Of a stretch of DNA of 64,000 bases, positions 46,561 to 60,500 are shown piece after piece. The position numbers and the translations under genes are program-made. The notes under the pieces were generated by a model. It saw only the letters and a list, made by a program, of their open reading frames with translations, was not told the DNA's origin and did no database searches. Location of the stretch: contig NC_134367.1 of assembly GCF_035582795.1 (NCBI RefSeq), positions 3,288,501-3,352,500 of the forward strand, given 5' to 3'. Each line of letters opens with the position of its first letter. Within the stretch, counting starts at the first letter, position 1. This DNA is from Mycteria americana (taxonomy: Eukaryota; Chordata; Aves; Ciconiiformes; Ciconiidae).

Positions 46561-49020
46561 TTTTTGGAGCAATGCACTAATGAAGATCCTTCACAAGTGC
46601 CCGCCAAGTGATAGTCACTCTGAATGGTCCAAAAAGCGTGCAAGCATTGTGTGCGAAGTAAAGTACCTTTGATCACAGCCTGACTCACTCTAAGGTACAC
46701 TATACCTTAGTGCAATTAAGAGATGTTGGTCTGAGTCACCCGTAGGACGATGAATTTCAACCTGAGTCTTCCCCAGTCGCTCTGGCTGCTTTAATCGATG
46801 GACAGAGGTGAGGAAAAAGTTTTTCTACAAGAGGGAAATAGCTCAGAGGAAGACAGAGGTGGCACCTAAACTTTGGACATGGGGTCTGCAATCCCCAAGG
46901 GTTTTTTTCAGACACCAGGTAGCAAGGTGTTGAAACAGGATCAGTGTGCTTTCAAAAGCTGGTCAGAGCACAGCCTGGCTGCAGTTTACGACTCCAGGTC
47001 TCCAGAATTTGGTCCACAAGATATGTGTCTTCCCATGAGACCCCACAAGGCTGTGTCTCACAGACACATGCTCTCTCAGATTGCTGCCTGGGCTGTAGGA
47101 TCATGGCACAGGCGGAGAGCAAGAGATATTGAATTAGCAAAGGGATTTCTTAAAAGTCCCTGCAAATTAAAGAATCTTGGTACCAATAGAAAATGCAGCG
47201 TGCTTTCTGTATCTGCATATATCCCTTGTGGTCAGCATACTCGTATTTCAGCTTGGATAAAATCCCCTTCTGCTCTGTAGTATAAGCAGAATTATTAACT
47301 CGGGTAATTCTGAGCCTTTGCACAAAGCACAATGCACCTTTTAAAGAGCATCTTCCCCCTCTCTAGTGACCAGGTAACCTCATGAGGCTGCCAGCCCAGT
47401 GCAGGAGATGTTGGCAGAAAAGGTGGGCAAGTCACCATGACTGGTTTCTAATTCAAAGGTCTGAGAGCAACCACCTGGTCACTCCCCAACAAAGCATCAG
47501 CCCATGCTGCTGGTTCCCTCTCATTGCTCTTCTGCGGGGAAAAAAGATACATTCTGCCTCAGAACAAGGAGCTGGAATTCTTGAAGGAGGAAATCGCCAA
47601 ATCTGTACTTGGAAAGAATAGATTTGTTTGGATTTTGAGAATTTTTGGAAGAAGACTCAGCCTGAGAGGTCAGCTCTGCTTCCTCGACTTTGGCTGTGCC
47701 GTCCAGGGACAGGGAAACTAATGATCCTGGGAGGCAAAGCTGAGCCAGACTCTTCAGAGCTTCAGAAACGCTGTGAGACATTGGGCCGATTGCGGTGGCG
47801 ACCTCACACCTTCCACTTTCCTCCTCCTGAGGAGCTCAGAGCTGACGGCTGCATCCATACTGCTGGGATGCAAAGGCTGGAAGTCAACTGACCGTGCTGT
47901 TAAACTGGTAGAGGAATGGCACATGCCAGAATGGAGCAGGGAAAAAAATACCTTTCAAAAGAAGTTTTAAGAAGAAGGTGGGCTCAGTTATGGCAATCAG
48001 AATTAAAGAAAAATTGATTTATGTTTTGGGGTAGGGCACGGCCTAGAAGGCCCTTTCATTCCATATTTTTATTGTTTCGTGCTCATGTAAGAACAGAGCT
48101 GTTAAGACCCAGTGACATTGGGTCTGGCTTTGAATCATAGCGTTAAAGAGAGATATGATATACTCATATTTATCATATAGTCAGCAGAGGGCGTCAAATG
48201 CACGCGTGTCTCAACCCCAGTACAGACTTGGAACAGCAAATCCGCTAAGGGCCAACTATTCCTCCGAGCGTGGCTGATGCTTCCCCGTCAATTGTGCGGT
48301 TGCCCCAGGTTTCCTTCCCCGCTCGCCGTGTGCGGTGCCATACGGTAGATGCAGACCTAATTGTTCACCCTGAGGCCCCTGCAGACAGGATACAAGCCCA
48401 GTGCCAGGTGTTGAATTATTTTCCTGCGAGGTGGTATAGTGCATGGGAATTGTTGATAACACTAACAATGCAGCAAAGGAAAAGTGGGAGAGGAGGAGGA
48501 CAATTAAGCAGCCTTTGAAAGCCCTGGGGACATGTAAAATACCCTCTCTCTATTCATGTGTCACCAAGTCCAAGTTCTTAAGTATAGAAAGGCGGGTGTC
48601 GTTACTAGGTGAATCTCTCTTACAGCCTGAAACCTTTCAGCGAGACCTGATCTGTATTGCGGTACCATTCACCCCTCTGGCTTAGTGGAGTTAAATTTGA
48701 TTTATCCCAGGAGGATGTCAAGATGGATCATCTTCCCGGGAATAGCTGCATATCCCTGCTACGTTTTGGTAGTGCTGGGGGCTGGGTTAGGGTTGGGGTC
48801 TCAGCCTGCTGGCCCAAAGGGCTCTCAGTGAAAGGCAAGGGGGGAAGGTGACTGCAACAAAGAGGTGGGGAGCTTGGGGTAGAAGAAGTTTTGTGGGAAA
48901 AGCAGACCTAGCTTGTAGGAGATCTGGGGTCAGGCCCTGGCTCCAGACTCGCTTTATGATATTCAGAAATTCACTAGTCCCTCTTCACTCCTGAATGACT
49001 TTAGAAATAGTCAGATTTGT

Positions 49021-49100
49021 AGGGTTGAAACCGTGGTGGGTTGAAACGGTGGGGGTTTAGGGTTGAAACAGTGATATAGCACCATATAGCACCATATAGG
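49021..49100 (+). repeat. Two adjacent short tandem arrays
   Basis: GGGTTGAAAC(C/G/A)GTG occurs three times at 49022-49073 with variable spacing, followed by ATATAGCACC repeated 2.7 times (49074-49100). Confidence 0.88.
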
Positions 49101-49872
49101 ACCCAGACACGCATGCAAGGAACTTGTCACCACCCTAGATGTTGTTACATGGCAGCATCCTCCAGGTCTTTCAACAGAGTTGAAAGGGTTGATTTACAGA
49201 AGAATAAGGACCTTTCTCCCGGGCTCCTGAGCTCTCCAGGGCTCAGGGTGAGCCTTTAGCCATGTTTCCAGGCCTGCAGACAGCTCTTGCAGAGCTGGCT
49301 GTGCCACCAACCCTCCTCACGCCACCGAGCTCCTGCACTGCCCAAGAGGCCACTGTGTCCCAGCAAGCTGAGGCCCCTCGAGCTCACTGCCACGATGACA
49401 CTTTCCTGTTGTCCAGCACGCAAATCCCAGTGCAAATCACCGGCACTTCTGATTAGGAACTGTTTTGTCAGCATTTGGCACCGGCCCAGCAAAAGTGACA
49501 TCAATTATTTGTGTCAGTTCCCCTCTGAAAGCAGGAGATATATGAAATCTCACCCCGAGACAATCCATCACAGCTTGCAATGGGATTTGGGACCTGTCAC
49601 CCTGATGGGGTATTGACTGAGCGGGGCTTCTTCCAGGACAGAGATGTTATGGAGAGCATTATATCATCCCCAGCAAGGCATCGCGAATTGAAACTGAAAA
49701 ATGAGCCTCAGAGTCTCTCGACTTGGGTAAATGGTCCAACGAGAGCAACTGAAGTGAATTCAGGCAGCTCCTGGTTTATATTTATCTGAGGAGTTTTAAT
49801 AACTGGTACATGATTAAATGGCAAATGTTTGTTTTAAAGCAAGCTGGGACCAGGTCTTATTTGTCTGTTTGT

Positions 49873-49900
49873 TTTAACATCAGTTTAGGTTGATGTTAAA
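49873..49900. repeat. Inverted repeat, 10-bp arms
   Basis: TTTAACATCA, loop GTTTAGGT, TGATGTTAAA: perfect arms, 8-nt loop. Confidence 0.8.
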
Positions 49901-52900
49901 GTCTTTCCACTGGGGTACATGGTGAGCTCTTGCTTTGCTCAAGGACCACTGGATTTCCCAAACAGTCCTTTCTTCTTTTTTTTTTTTCCTGGCTGGAAGC
50001 AGCTGGGGTTTTGTGCTGATATGAGGCTCTGCTTGCAGATGGGATGGGAAAAGGTAGAAGACAGGAACTGGGTTCTGCCTGGGGTTGTTTTGGGAAAGTC
50101 AAATTGCATCCATGATTCCTTAGTGCCTCCTTGCAGTCTAACGAAAATAATATTAAACATCTTGAGTTATTGTTTAAAGATCCTTATAGCAGCTAGGGGT
50201 TAAACACAAAATTACAGCAATGGCTCAGCAAGACCATGAGCTCTAGCTTGGTTGCAGCTGGGTTTACTGGGGAGTGTCCGGTACACTGCTCACTTCATAT
50301 ATGCCCTTCCTAAAAATTGGTAAACATTGCAGAGACACGGTAAGGGCTAGAAGGACGTCTGGTCAGACCCTGTAATAAATGGTCCCTCATACAGTTGTCA
50401 TTACTATTTGGTAAAACATGTCCATTCCTGTTTTGCAGTGGTTGTTGCTTTCTATTTTTCCCCAAGATGAAGTTTGCTGTGTGCATCATTAATACATAAT
50501 ATCATGTGCTGATCTTTCCCTTTATGTGTCACTGTCTCCCTGCGGCTCTGCTCATCCCACAGCTCATGTCAGCTCTGTCCTGGGCCTTATTCCTCACATT
50601 TTGGTGTCTGCAGCTCCACTTTTCTGCTAAAGGATCACTTTGGATGAGTGCAGGACACCTGCTATGGGCCATCCCTTTTCCTCTTTCTTCATAGCCTCAT
50701 GCTGAAGTAGTCTAGGGTGAGGATTTGCAGACCTCATCCACAGGTTCAGGAATGATTAGCACAACCCATGTCCTGAGAATTAAATCTAGAAACTCAGATG
50801 AGAGAACAATGGTCTTCTACCTCTGTTAGAAACTTGCCATCATCACCATGAAGCAATCCCTAGGTAACTCACCTCCTAACCCCACCAGCACCCATCTCCC
50901 AGACCACCCAAACCCAAAGCAACTAGAATTAAGGATCCCAGGTGCTGCTAGGTGGAAACATGCCCTTGCAACAGCACTAGGTATTGAATGAACACCCACA
51001 TCCGCACTCATGCATTAAAACTATTGACAAAAAAAAGCACACAGCAAAGCATTGAAGAGGGGAAGAATCAGACCAGGAGGTGTGCTTACACAGCAGGTTA
51101 AAAGTGCATTTTCCCACTATTCAGAATATTTATTCTGATTGTTTTATTATTGTCCTTCACCAAACCACCAGGAACAGATGCTCTGCTCATGGAGGAGAAC
51201 AGTAACATAATAATACAACCTCTGAGGTCTCCATTTCCTTAGCACCATGGCTACCTTCAACCTGCAAATTTTGAGCCTTCTCCTGCCCAAAGAGCAAGTT
51301 CAGCCTGGTGCAGTGGTTATGGGATTTCTCAGTGTGTGCAGAGAACCATGGGGTGCTTCCTGTGTCCCAGCTTGAAAGGGAGGCGGAAAACCCATGCTTC
51401 TCAATCAGACAGCTTCAAAAATCACCCCAGATCCCAGTGCCAGCCAGAGTGGGAGTGATCCAGACACGCTCCATCCCAAAGCTTTGGGAGAAGCACTTCA
51501 CACTCACCTTATCTGCACTGACCTTCATCAAGAGCAGCTCTCCCTTGGGTGTGCCAGTGCTGAGCTGCCCTTCTCTGACAATTTACTCACCCCATTTCTT
51601 GCCACCCATCAGCTTTCCTCTCTTTCCTTGTCTTTTTGGGCCGACTCACTCCCAAGTTATGCCGTGGCCAGTACAATCCCTTTGGCTTTCTCGAGACAAT
51701 ATGCATGCTGTCTCTCGTGTGAGTGCAGAGTTTTTCTTTCAGAGGACAGCAGTCCAGGGTTCGAGAGACTTAGGCATCTCAAAGGTGACTTTTTCCCACC
51801 TCAGGACGGACTCTTGGCCACAGCCAAGCATAATCCCAGCAGGAGAAGAGAAGAGGGATTCCCAAGGGAAGAGACTAAGATGTGTTGAGGACACCAATAA
51901 CGGTGGGGGATCTGCAGTTCTGCCCTTTCATGGCCAACGAGGATGTTGGCTGAGTCTGATACATAGCTCCTCCTGCCCTTCCCCAGCCCCAAATGATGAG
52001 TCCGTGTCCAAATCACATGCAATTTCCCCCAAATGCAGAAGACCCACCCACCACAGAGATCCCCACTCAGCAACCAGCTAAACCTTGCTTTACCAGCTAA
52101 CTGCATGGAAGGATGCTAAAGTCAGGGCTCTAGCAGGATTGCTAGTCCAATTGGGTTTCCCTGTATTATTCAGTATTTTCAAAGGAAAATAAATCCTTTG
52201 ACCTGTGAAAATGCTGCAGTGCCGATCAGCAGAAGTGTTCATTCATGGTAGAAAGGCATATAGGGTATACTAAGTAAGGGGGGAAGGTTTTTCTTCTTTG
52301 CCTTTTGCTTTAAGTATACCACATACTCTTTCTCTATTTTGGGAGTGCAGAATTAAATCCTAATTAGAGGCTGTAAGAATGCAGTGAATCTGAGAGGCCA
52401 GGAACAGATACATATTATTGCCCCTTTCATAGATCATATGAGCACTGTGGTGACATAATAAATAATCCACCCAAAGTTTTTAAAGGTAAAACCCAGCAAA
52501 TCATTAATAATATCTCTGGCACCATATATCAAACTGAAGCCTTCCTCTTACAGCTGATCCCCAGCTATTCCCAACTGCCTTTTTGCATTGCTGTGTACAT
52601 TTCTACCTCCCTTTGCATTGCTCTTCCCTCCTCTCTTCCCTGCTACCATATTTCTGTCCTTTGTCCATCGGCATTTGTTTCTGCAGTTCACGGAATGCAG
52701 GCATGAATAACCCAAGAAAACACACATGACACTGTTTAAACCCATTTGCTCAGGAGGTTTAAAACTTGCCCGGACAAGAAAAGACTGGCAGAAACTGTTT
52801 GTCAAGGTAGGGAGCGGAACTGGATGATCATATGGTAGTCTCATTGATTTCTGGCACACATGATTTGTTTATGCTGCTGTCTGTAATGGTGGAGCATTTC

Positions 52901-53589
52901 ATTCTGTGCAATTTTTGTTGTCTTGTCACCCTCTCTTTTTTGCTTTTTGTTTAAGCCCCTTAACCTGTTTCACTATCTCTGTTTGTCTCTCAGTGGGTCC
53001 ATTCCTGAAGGGTTAGGATATGATCTGTCATTAATCTTTACTTCTTCATGCATAGCGTAGCTGAGTTCTTCCAAGTTGCTGGGCTTCTTGGGGTGATCAT
53101 AATTAGTAATTAGATAATAGTCGTATCGCTATTATTAAGTATCATGAATTTGATAACAGGGATTCCTCCAGTGATGCCTCATTCCAGCTGCCTGATTGCT
53201 CTACTGTCCCATGATGTGGGGTTTTATCTTACCTCTTTTTAGGCATTGAGGGAAGACTGGTCACATAGGCCTCACAGAGGAGGAAGGGACGGCAAACACG
53301 GAGGCAGGGTGGTCTTGTGCTGGATTCCCCCATCTGGAAGACGCACCACTAGGTGCCAGAGCAAAATGAATCACCTTTTTCCTGGAGAAGGCAAGAACAG
53401 CAGGGAGCTCACCCCAGTGGCCAAACTTAATTTTCTATGCTTGGATATTTATTTCTTTATAGGTCTGGGAGTTACGGCAGCTGGTACTCCATTCCTGGTA
53501 CAATACAAATCTCTGCCAGTGCTCTGGGATGCACTAGCACAGTAAAGGTAAAGTTTCTCACTATGTGAGTACCTGACTTCCCTCCCTAA

Positions 53590-54200
53590 TGCTTAGGGCA
53601 GGATTCGCCTCACTTTGCTTTACAGATATCTTCAGCTTGTGGGCACCTGAAGTTAGGACACCTGCAGGTGTCCCCACACACACTGTCTGTCTAAACGCCT
53701 GTTACAGACAGCAAGGAGTGATGGCTCAATCAGTTGCTCGTGCAGAGGTGTCTAGTGCCACTTGAGATGCTCTTTGGTATCTGAGCTACGCACATGCAGC
53801 TGGCAAATGTGATCCAGTCAACGGAGTTTGGACAAACACTCAGGAGAGGAATTGTCAACGTTTGCTTTAGGTTGAGCTCAGCAGCTCTCCCGGCTCTGCT
53901 GTTTGCACTGACTAAACCTCCTTTGACTATAGTGTCATCTCATTCCCACAGAGGCACCTGCATTTAGATACCCATGATCTGGACCTGAGCCCCATTCACT
54001 TGCTCACATGCCCACAAGCAGCATGAAGTGCCATCTGAAATGTCCCAGTTAATCCTCTCTGGCTCCCACCTCCTGCTCCAGAGGAGAATGTCTTGCAGAG
54101 GTCCTGAATCCTGTCTGTCAGTCCTGTGTGGATACCTCAGAGACCGAGAGGTGATTCATGGCACTGAAATCAAACCCTTTCTGTATCATGAGAAAGTCTG
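53590..54200. repeat. Unclassified interspersed repeat, copies C and D
   Basis: GAGGTGTCTAGTGCCACTTGAGATGCTCTTTGGTATCTGAG (53744 on) matches copy A at 32657. A second, reordered set (GCATTTAGATACCCATG; GAAGTGCCATCTGAAATGTCCC, 53961-54048) follows, so two copies or a rearranged one lie here. Includes the palindrome at 53656. Confidence 0.45.
53656..53673. repeat. Perfect 18-bp palindrome with E-boxes
   Basis: GGACACCTGCAGGTGTCC equals its own reverse complement and holds CACCTG/CAGGTG E-boxes (ZEB/SNAI-type) and a PstI site. It lies inside the unclassified repeat. Confidence 0.9.
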
Positions 54201-57200
54201 CTCTGCATCATGTCCATAATGAGACACCAAGTTAAGTCAAACTCATTCATCTCTGATACATGCTATTGCAGCTTTGGTGTTGAGCAGGAGCCCAGGCTGG
54301 AAGTCAAATGGGAGGGTTGCTTGGGTGCTAGGCAATGATGAAATGTTGCTGCAGCTCTCAAAGGAGCTAAGCTGCAGGGATTTGGACAGTACTGAGGTGA
54401 CACACATCCTTCCAGCTGGTAAGGAAGAAGATTGTTTTGCTCTTTCCTTACTGTGTGCATGTGTGGATGGGTGATTCCAGCAGGGTGACAGTGTGCATCT
54501 CCAACAAGGCATGGTCAAGTTTTAGTTCAGCACCAATCAACCTTGCACGTAGCATTCCCCAAACTGGGAGGCAATTTCTTAGCCTTCATGTGAGACTTCA
54601 GTTGCCTTTGTAGTGGCCCTTATGTCTACCTCTTCAGTGTTTCATTGCCACAGGAAAGTCCGATCTACTAAATACCATGGGATTCTTAAGAACTTGCTGT
54701 AGTAATTTCTGTGGCCATTTGAGAAGGTCATAAAAAACTTGGATGAGGTACCTGTGCTCAGAAAAATCCTCAGTGTCCCAAGTCCTTCTAACTTCTGTGG
54801 GACTTAGGCTCCTACATGTGTTTCTGAATGTAGCTGTAGAGCTACCCGGACAGGGAAAGGCTTGTTACTTCAGATATCCCCTTTATTTTCAGTGGAAAGC
54901 CACCACTGATGCTCAGCACGATACTTGTCTCAAAGAACATCATAAGCTTACAAATACAGTTTCCATTGGGCTAACACCTAGCATATTCTACTTGACGTCT
55001 ACTCACAGTAACCAGAAAAAAGGTGCAGAAAGCAAAGCTAGCACTTCCACCGCAAAAATCTGAGTCCTGCCCAGTGCTGCCAAGCAAGTTGCTTCTGCAT
55101 CAGGGATGAAGAGAATTAGTGGGTCCGACTCTTAAAAACAAATAGTGTTCTGGATTCCCTGAGCTGAGCAAGGGCTCTGTACTATCCATCTCTCTTAGGG
55201 TTTCATAGTGCTGCGAACCTTTAGAGTAGGTAATTTCCAAAAGCAAGCGCTATGTGCTAGGAAGACCTTGTAATGGAGATTTTTGAAAATCATATAGGGA
55301 TGTATATGGGAGTGCCAGTAGCACTGAGATGTTTCCCTGTTTCTGAATGTCTCATCTTACTATTGTGGAGAAACTTGCTCCCGTGTTTGAATGCCCATCT
55401 GACTTGCTGTCTCCACTTATAACTGCTGTATCTACCCATGCTCACAACCATCAGCGGGAAACATCTTGCTGGAAACCATCAGCAGGCACGTCTCCTTCTT
55501 TGGGTGGTAACTGCCTGAACGTCCCATTTTCAGTTGTGATGAGTAGCCTGCTTTTGTAGCACAGGTTGTAGAAGAAAACTTACTATGTCTTCACTGAGCT
55601 GGGAAATCCTGGCAAAAAGTCCTGCTACATGTAAACATGCCACTGGTGCCAGCACGATCGTGGATATAGTTCAGATGGAAATTGTATCTTTCTTTCTGCT
55701 AGCGCTGAAACAACCCCAGATCAAGCTAATTTCTGTAATACTCTTGTCTCCTAATGTCTCAGCAAAAATTTTTGTGTTTCTTTAATGTTTTATAGGGAGG
55801 AGAACTTACTTCCTGGGGTGTTATTGTCAGGATGTTGCCTTGTTTCATAGCCAGGCTAATTGAATTTTTTTGTGTCCAGAAAGAGGATTTAAAGATATCA
55901 AAAAGCTTCAGGCAGAGATCACATCAATTGTCTGGTCCACTTGCTTCTAAAAGTATTTAATGAGCTCATGTCTTGCGCGGTGAATTTTAATGCCCAAATG
56001 AGTGTCCTCTCTGGAAACTCTTTTACAACCTCACCAATTTCCTTAGGACAATTTTCGCTCCAGTATTCAAGCTACATTGCAGGTGCAGCCTCAGCCCATC
56101 CGCTTCTGAATTCATGGTGGTGTAAGTCAAAGGAGACAGTAGCAGTCAGCAGGGATAAAGAGGGACAAAGATTTGGGTGCCTCAATCAATATTTCTCATA
56201 TTGACTCATCAGTAAGAAGTCTAGAAACCTTTTGGCCTCACACTGGACAGAAGAAACATAAATGGCTGAAAACCATTTCTTGCATCAAAATTTAAATCCA
56301 TGTAGTTAATACCCAAATGTTATTCTTTTTTAAATTTATTTTCATTTTTATGTATTTACTTATTTTGTTATGCTGTCATTTATGCGTCCACCTTCTGTGG
56401 ACTTTCTTTCTGTGCATTTCATTTCTGATCCTCCAAACACTCAGTTTGCAGCCACCTATCCCTGGACGCACCAGACGCTCTTTATTCTCATCAGTCCAGT
56501 CCTCGCAGCATATAAATTTCTCCGTTTCTGGACATGTTTGGAGCTGCCTAAGTCTCGACAGTGATGATCAGTGAGGAGCTTACTCACATCTAAACGCTGT
56601 TGGGATTCACTAGCTGAGCATGTCCTTACCTGCTTAGGTTTGGGGATTGATCCAGTGGGTGTATTCAGAAGATGCCAACCTGTTCCTTGCATACATTGCA
56701 GCAGCAGGCAGAAGTAACCTCTTGCCTGTTTAGCAGTTAGACCCTCTCTCCTAACTTTCAGGAGACTCTTGTTCAAATAACTCCATATGGAGCTTGAACG
56801 TACGTTTCCCATGGTATAGGAAAGGGCACTAATCCACAGGGACTCTGATACTCCTCACTGTTTCTCTTCCATTAAAGCTACCCAGCAGTGTATAGCAATG
56901 ATTGCATAGTCCAGCAGTAAGTGCATTGCCGTGAAAGACCACGTTCTCCCCATTGATATGTTATGCAAAACAAAACAGCTTCCAGATGGGAGATCTTGAG
57001 ACCACTCAAGATTTTAGTTCCGTATCAATGCCCCTGAGTGAAAGACACTGGTGGGACTTGAGAAAGCATTTCTGTGTCTATTTCTGCTGACCGCGTGTGG
57101 CATAGCCTGTTCTGAGAACTCTGTCCAGATCAAGGCCAATGGGTATGATGAGTGGAGAAATGCCAGCTTGTAGACACTGTATTTCTTAGCGTGACCAGGG

Positions 57201-57489
57201 TTTGGGTGACTGTGCATGCTCAATAGCAGAAGGACAGGTACCTGCATAGTTAGCTTGACAGCTGTAAGTGCTAAGGGAAGAGCTGTGGTTTAAGCATCAT
57301 CCCTAAATGTTTTTGGCTGGGAAGGCAGTGTGGTTATTTCAAAGTTCCTCTATGGGTTTGTACAACCCATGCTAGAGGAAAGTGGGTCTTCCTCTCTCGG
57401 TGGTGATCCACATAAAACAATATGAAGTTATTACAAGACCCAGGTCATGGAGTTGTCTCTTAAGGTCCTGAGGGTCATGACACCATAAA

Positions 57490-57590
57490 ATATCTTCCCA
57501 TTTTAGCATCATCTGCAGATGTAATTAGTATAGGCCTGAATTCTAATTCTTGATTATTAATGACACTAATCCAAATCCATCCCTTTCATT
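57490..57590 (-). mobile_element. Possible ancient CR1 reverse-transcriptase trace
   Basis: TTTTAGCATCATCTGCAGATGTAATTAGTATAGG ... GATTATTAATGACACTAATCC resembles the antisense of the CR1 RT active-site region ('gtgtcatctgcaaacttt ... tcattaataaa'). Short and diverged. Confidence 0.35.
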
Positions 57591-60500
57591 TTCCACAAGT
57601 CAATCTGCTCCAACACAACAAAAACCAAGAACAGAATTGTCTGAACCACTCCTAATTTGGAAAAGAGACTCCAAATGAGCAAGACACCTGTACTTGCTCA
57701 TGTATCCAGAACCCTGTTTGGGGATGGATGCTCTGTTCCTCCTCTTTTCCTTGGTGGCCATGGGACATGGGATCTCCCAGCTCCCCTTGGTGCCCTCCCT
57801 GCTACCCTGGAAGGGAATAGCCTTAAGCCCAAGAAGGATGTTGGGTTCCTGCCATCCTGCTGCGAAACGGACAGTCTCTGCCAGGATCACCAGACAGGAA
57901 GAGACAGGGAGGAGCAAGAGGAAAGTGAGAGAAAGGGGGGGTAGGGGGACTCAGCTTTTTCCCATCTTCTGCCCTTCCTCTCCAGCAGCAGCAGTCCCAC
58001 ACGTGATGCAAATCTAGGGTGCAGCCAGAGATGCACAATCCTCTTTTGTTGCTCAAGGGATGTCACAGGAAGGTGAAACCTGATGAGATTAGATGAGATA
58101 CCTCGCTGCGACTGGCTGGCAGCTCCAAAAGACATCTGATGTAACTAAATCCTTGCAGTTCAGCGTAGGCAACAGCCGTGGGAGATAATAAAGATCTCAC
58201 AAAGCAGGTGCATTTTAGTTCCCATGTTCCCATGTTCTCCTTCCTTCCTGGCACATGTTGCTGTTTGTGGACTGATTTTGCCAGGAATTGCTGTCCTCAC
58301 TACCTTGGTCTCATCCCTGTAGTTCCCATATTTATTAAATACATCACCAGGGCTGTGGCTTAGAAAATTAAGTTGCTCCATGAGCAACTTCCAAGATGTT
58401 ACTCCTTTGCTGTGGACTTGTCTTCTTGGGATGGGTTTCTCAGGCGTGCAATATGGTGCCAAGTCTGAATGAAGCTTTCTTCACTTCTGGAGCAAGCATT
58501 ATGGCTCTGTCCCCAGGGAACTCCCTAGTGTCCTGCTTTTGCTCTCCAGGTTTCTTAGGAAGTCAAGCAAAATACAGCATGTTAGGACTGATGGGTACCT
58601 GCTTTCAAGGTTAGTTTTGGGGCAACATGAGAGACTGGGGAAGGGATCAAGGTTTCTGCCATAAAATATAATATGGGCTTTTCAGAAGCATAGAGATGAT
58701 TTTATTAACAGGAAAAACCTTTTTTTCTTCAAATCATTGTAGATTTTAATGTGGAATCTCTTGTCTGCTCCATCATCTGACTGGCTTTGAGGTTTAGCAT
58801 CTTAAACCAGCCTCGCATGTCTAATGCCACCATAAAGAAGAGGGGAAGCCTTAACACTCCCCAGTCCACACCTTGGTTGGTGCATGGGGTCAGTGAGCAT
58901 CGTGGAGCCCACGAAGCGAGGCAGCACCCAGGGTGTGTGCCCTTCCCCGGGACGCCTTGGTGCATGGAGCCCTGCAGGGGTTGCAGCACTGGGCTGTGGC
59001 TGCCCTCCGTGATGCCTGACATGGATGTTTGGTGAATCATGCGTCCGACACATGGAGGCATGGCAAGGGAGAGACCGCAGCGCAGGACAGAGACAAGTGA
59101 GGGCCAGGTCTGGCCGCATGCCGTGCCTGCTCCTGAAGGCAGACTCTGACACTGCTGTCCAGTGACACTCTCAAGACCAGGGATCGGTCCCTTTTATCTC
59201 AGTAAAGCTCTTGCTCTGGATGACCTGGGGAAAAAATCGATGCTTGAAAGAGAAATACAGAAATTTGAAAGTTTAGCAACCAGCAAATTATTCTTCAAAT
59301 GTTTTAGTGTACAACAAAGAGGTTTTTGTATATTCCAGAGACTTATCCATGTATTCATGAAACCTAACATGGAATTAGCCTTGAGTGGCTGAGGTTGCTC
59401 TCAGGGACAGGAGGGGCACTGCTTGAAGACAGCATTGCAGTGGGAAGTGAAGAGATGATGTTTATTGAGTCTGGGTCCTAGAGCTGTGAGTCTTCTCTGG
59501 ACTTTGGCACAAGGGATCAGGAGTGCCAGAACAGGAGCCAAAAGAGCCATTGTCCTAAGGCAGTCCTGCCACCTGGGACCATGGAGAACTCCCAGATCGG
59601 GGAGCGGTGCAGGAGGGAGATTTCTGTACTGTAACAGACTAATTAGGCACCACGGCGAAGCATTTCCATCCGCTTAGGAAGCACTGTCCTGACCTTGCTC
59701 CTACGCCTACTCCCTCTCTGTCACAGGACTGAGCGAGCCTTGCTCAGCTCTTTTAAAACTGGAAAAGGAGCCCAAGCACCATCCTGTATGCAAGAGCTGA
59801 AAGATTAATACATGTCACTTTTGTTGGCTGGGACTCTGCAATAAGCTAAGGAGGAGCCAGCCCTTTTTACTGAGGAAAAAGAAACGCGAGCCTGCCGTAG
59901 CCTGCCCTTTCAACCCTCACGGTTCAACCCCGCTTTCACACCGCAGGGCTTAGAATAAATATTTCTTTCTCTGAGCAGGGCTGTGTCGTCTCAGTTGCAG
60001 CAATTGCCAAATGCAATTCACCGCAATGCAATGGAAACTGTGCAGGTTGCTCTTAGGTAGGGGTTTTCCTGTGGATTGCAGGGATAAGCAAGCACCAAGC
60101 TCCTCAAATTAGAAAGGTCAGCAGGGGTGCTTCCTGTGGGAGCTGCACAAACCCTGGTGCTCAGCTCAGAGGGCATGGAGTTAAAATTAGAAACGGATAC
60201 AGGGTTGCAGAGATTGCTTCTTCAGCCTGACATGGTGATGGGGTCTGTGGCTTAGGGGCATGAGAAAATAGGCATGTCCAGCCTGAGTATGTTCTAGAGG
60301 ATCACAGAAAATACCACCCGCTCCGTCTCAGACATCAGGAATTCCTCCATAAATAATCTGTCTCTTTCCCTGGCATATAGAGGATGTGTATACACCTAGC
60401 TGTCCACAGTCAAATAACAGGGACTGAAATAATTAGGGGATCCCCAGCCGAGTCGCTTCCTGGAAAGGCTGCATTGGGTCGACACAGTTCAGAAGATGTC

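Larger units (their letters stand above)
44503..53589. other. Intergenic, nothing gene-like supported
   Basis: Several open frames over 100 codons occur (for example 51308-52081 +) but lack conserved motifs, good splice context or compositional support. Small tandem repeats at 44731-44757 and 49021-49100; weak hairpin at 49873-49900; repeat-family traces at 46180-46560. Confidence 0.45.

Noticed and set aside
50335..50400. Possible old CR1 end (GTCTGGTCAGACCCTGTAATAA)
   Set aside because: Only about 20 bp resembles a CR1 3' end; not distinguishable from chance by eye.
51308..52081. 257-codon open frame on the + strand, the longest in the window
   Set aside because: No domain, no repeat structure, low-complexity Ser/Pro/His-rich composition, overlapping open frames of 164 codons (+) and 101 codons (-), and no promoter or splice context. 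Chance openness in a GC-richer patch is more likely.
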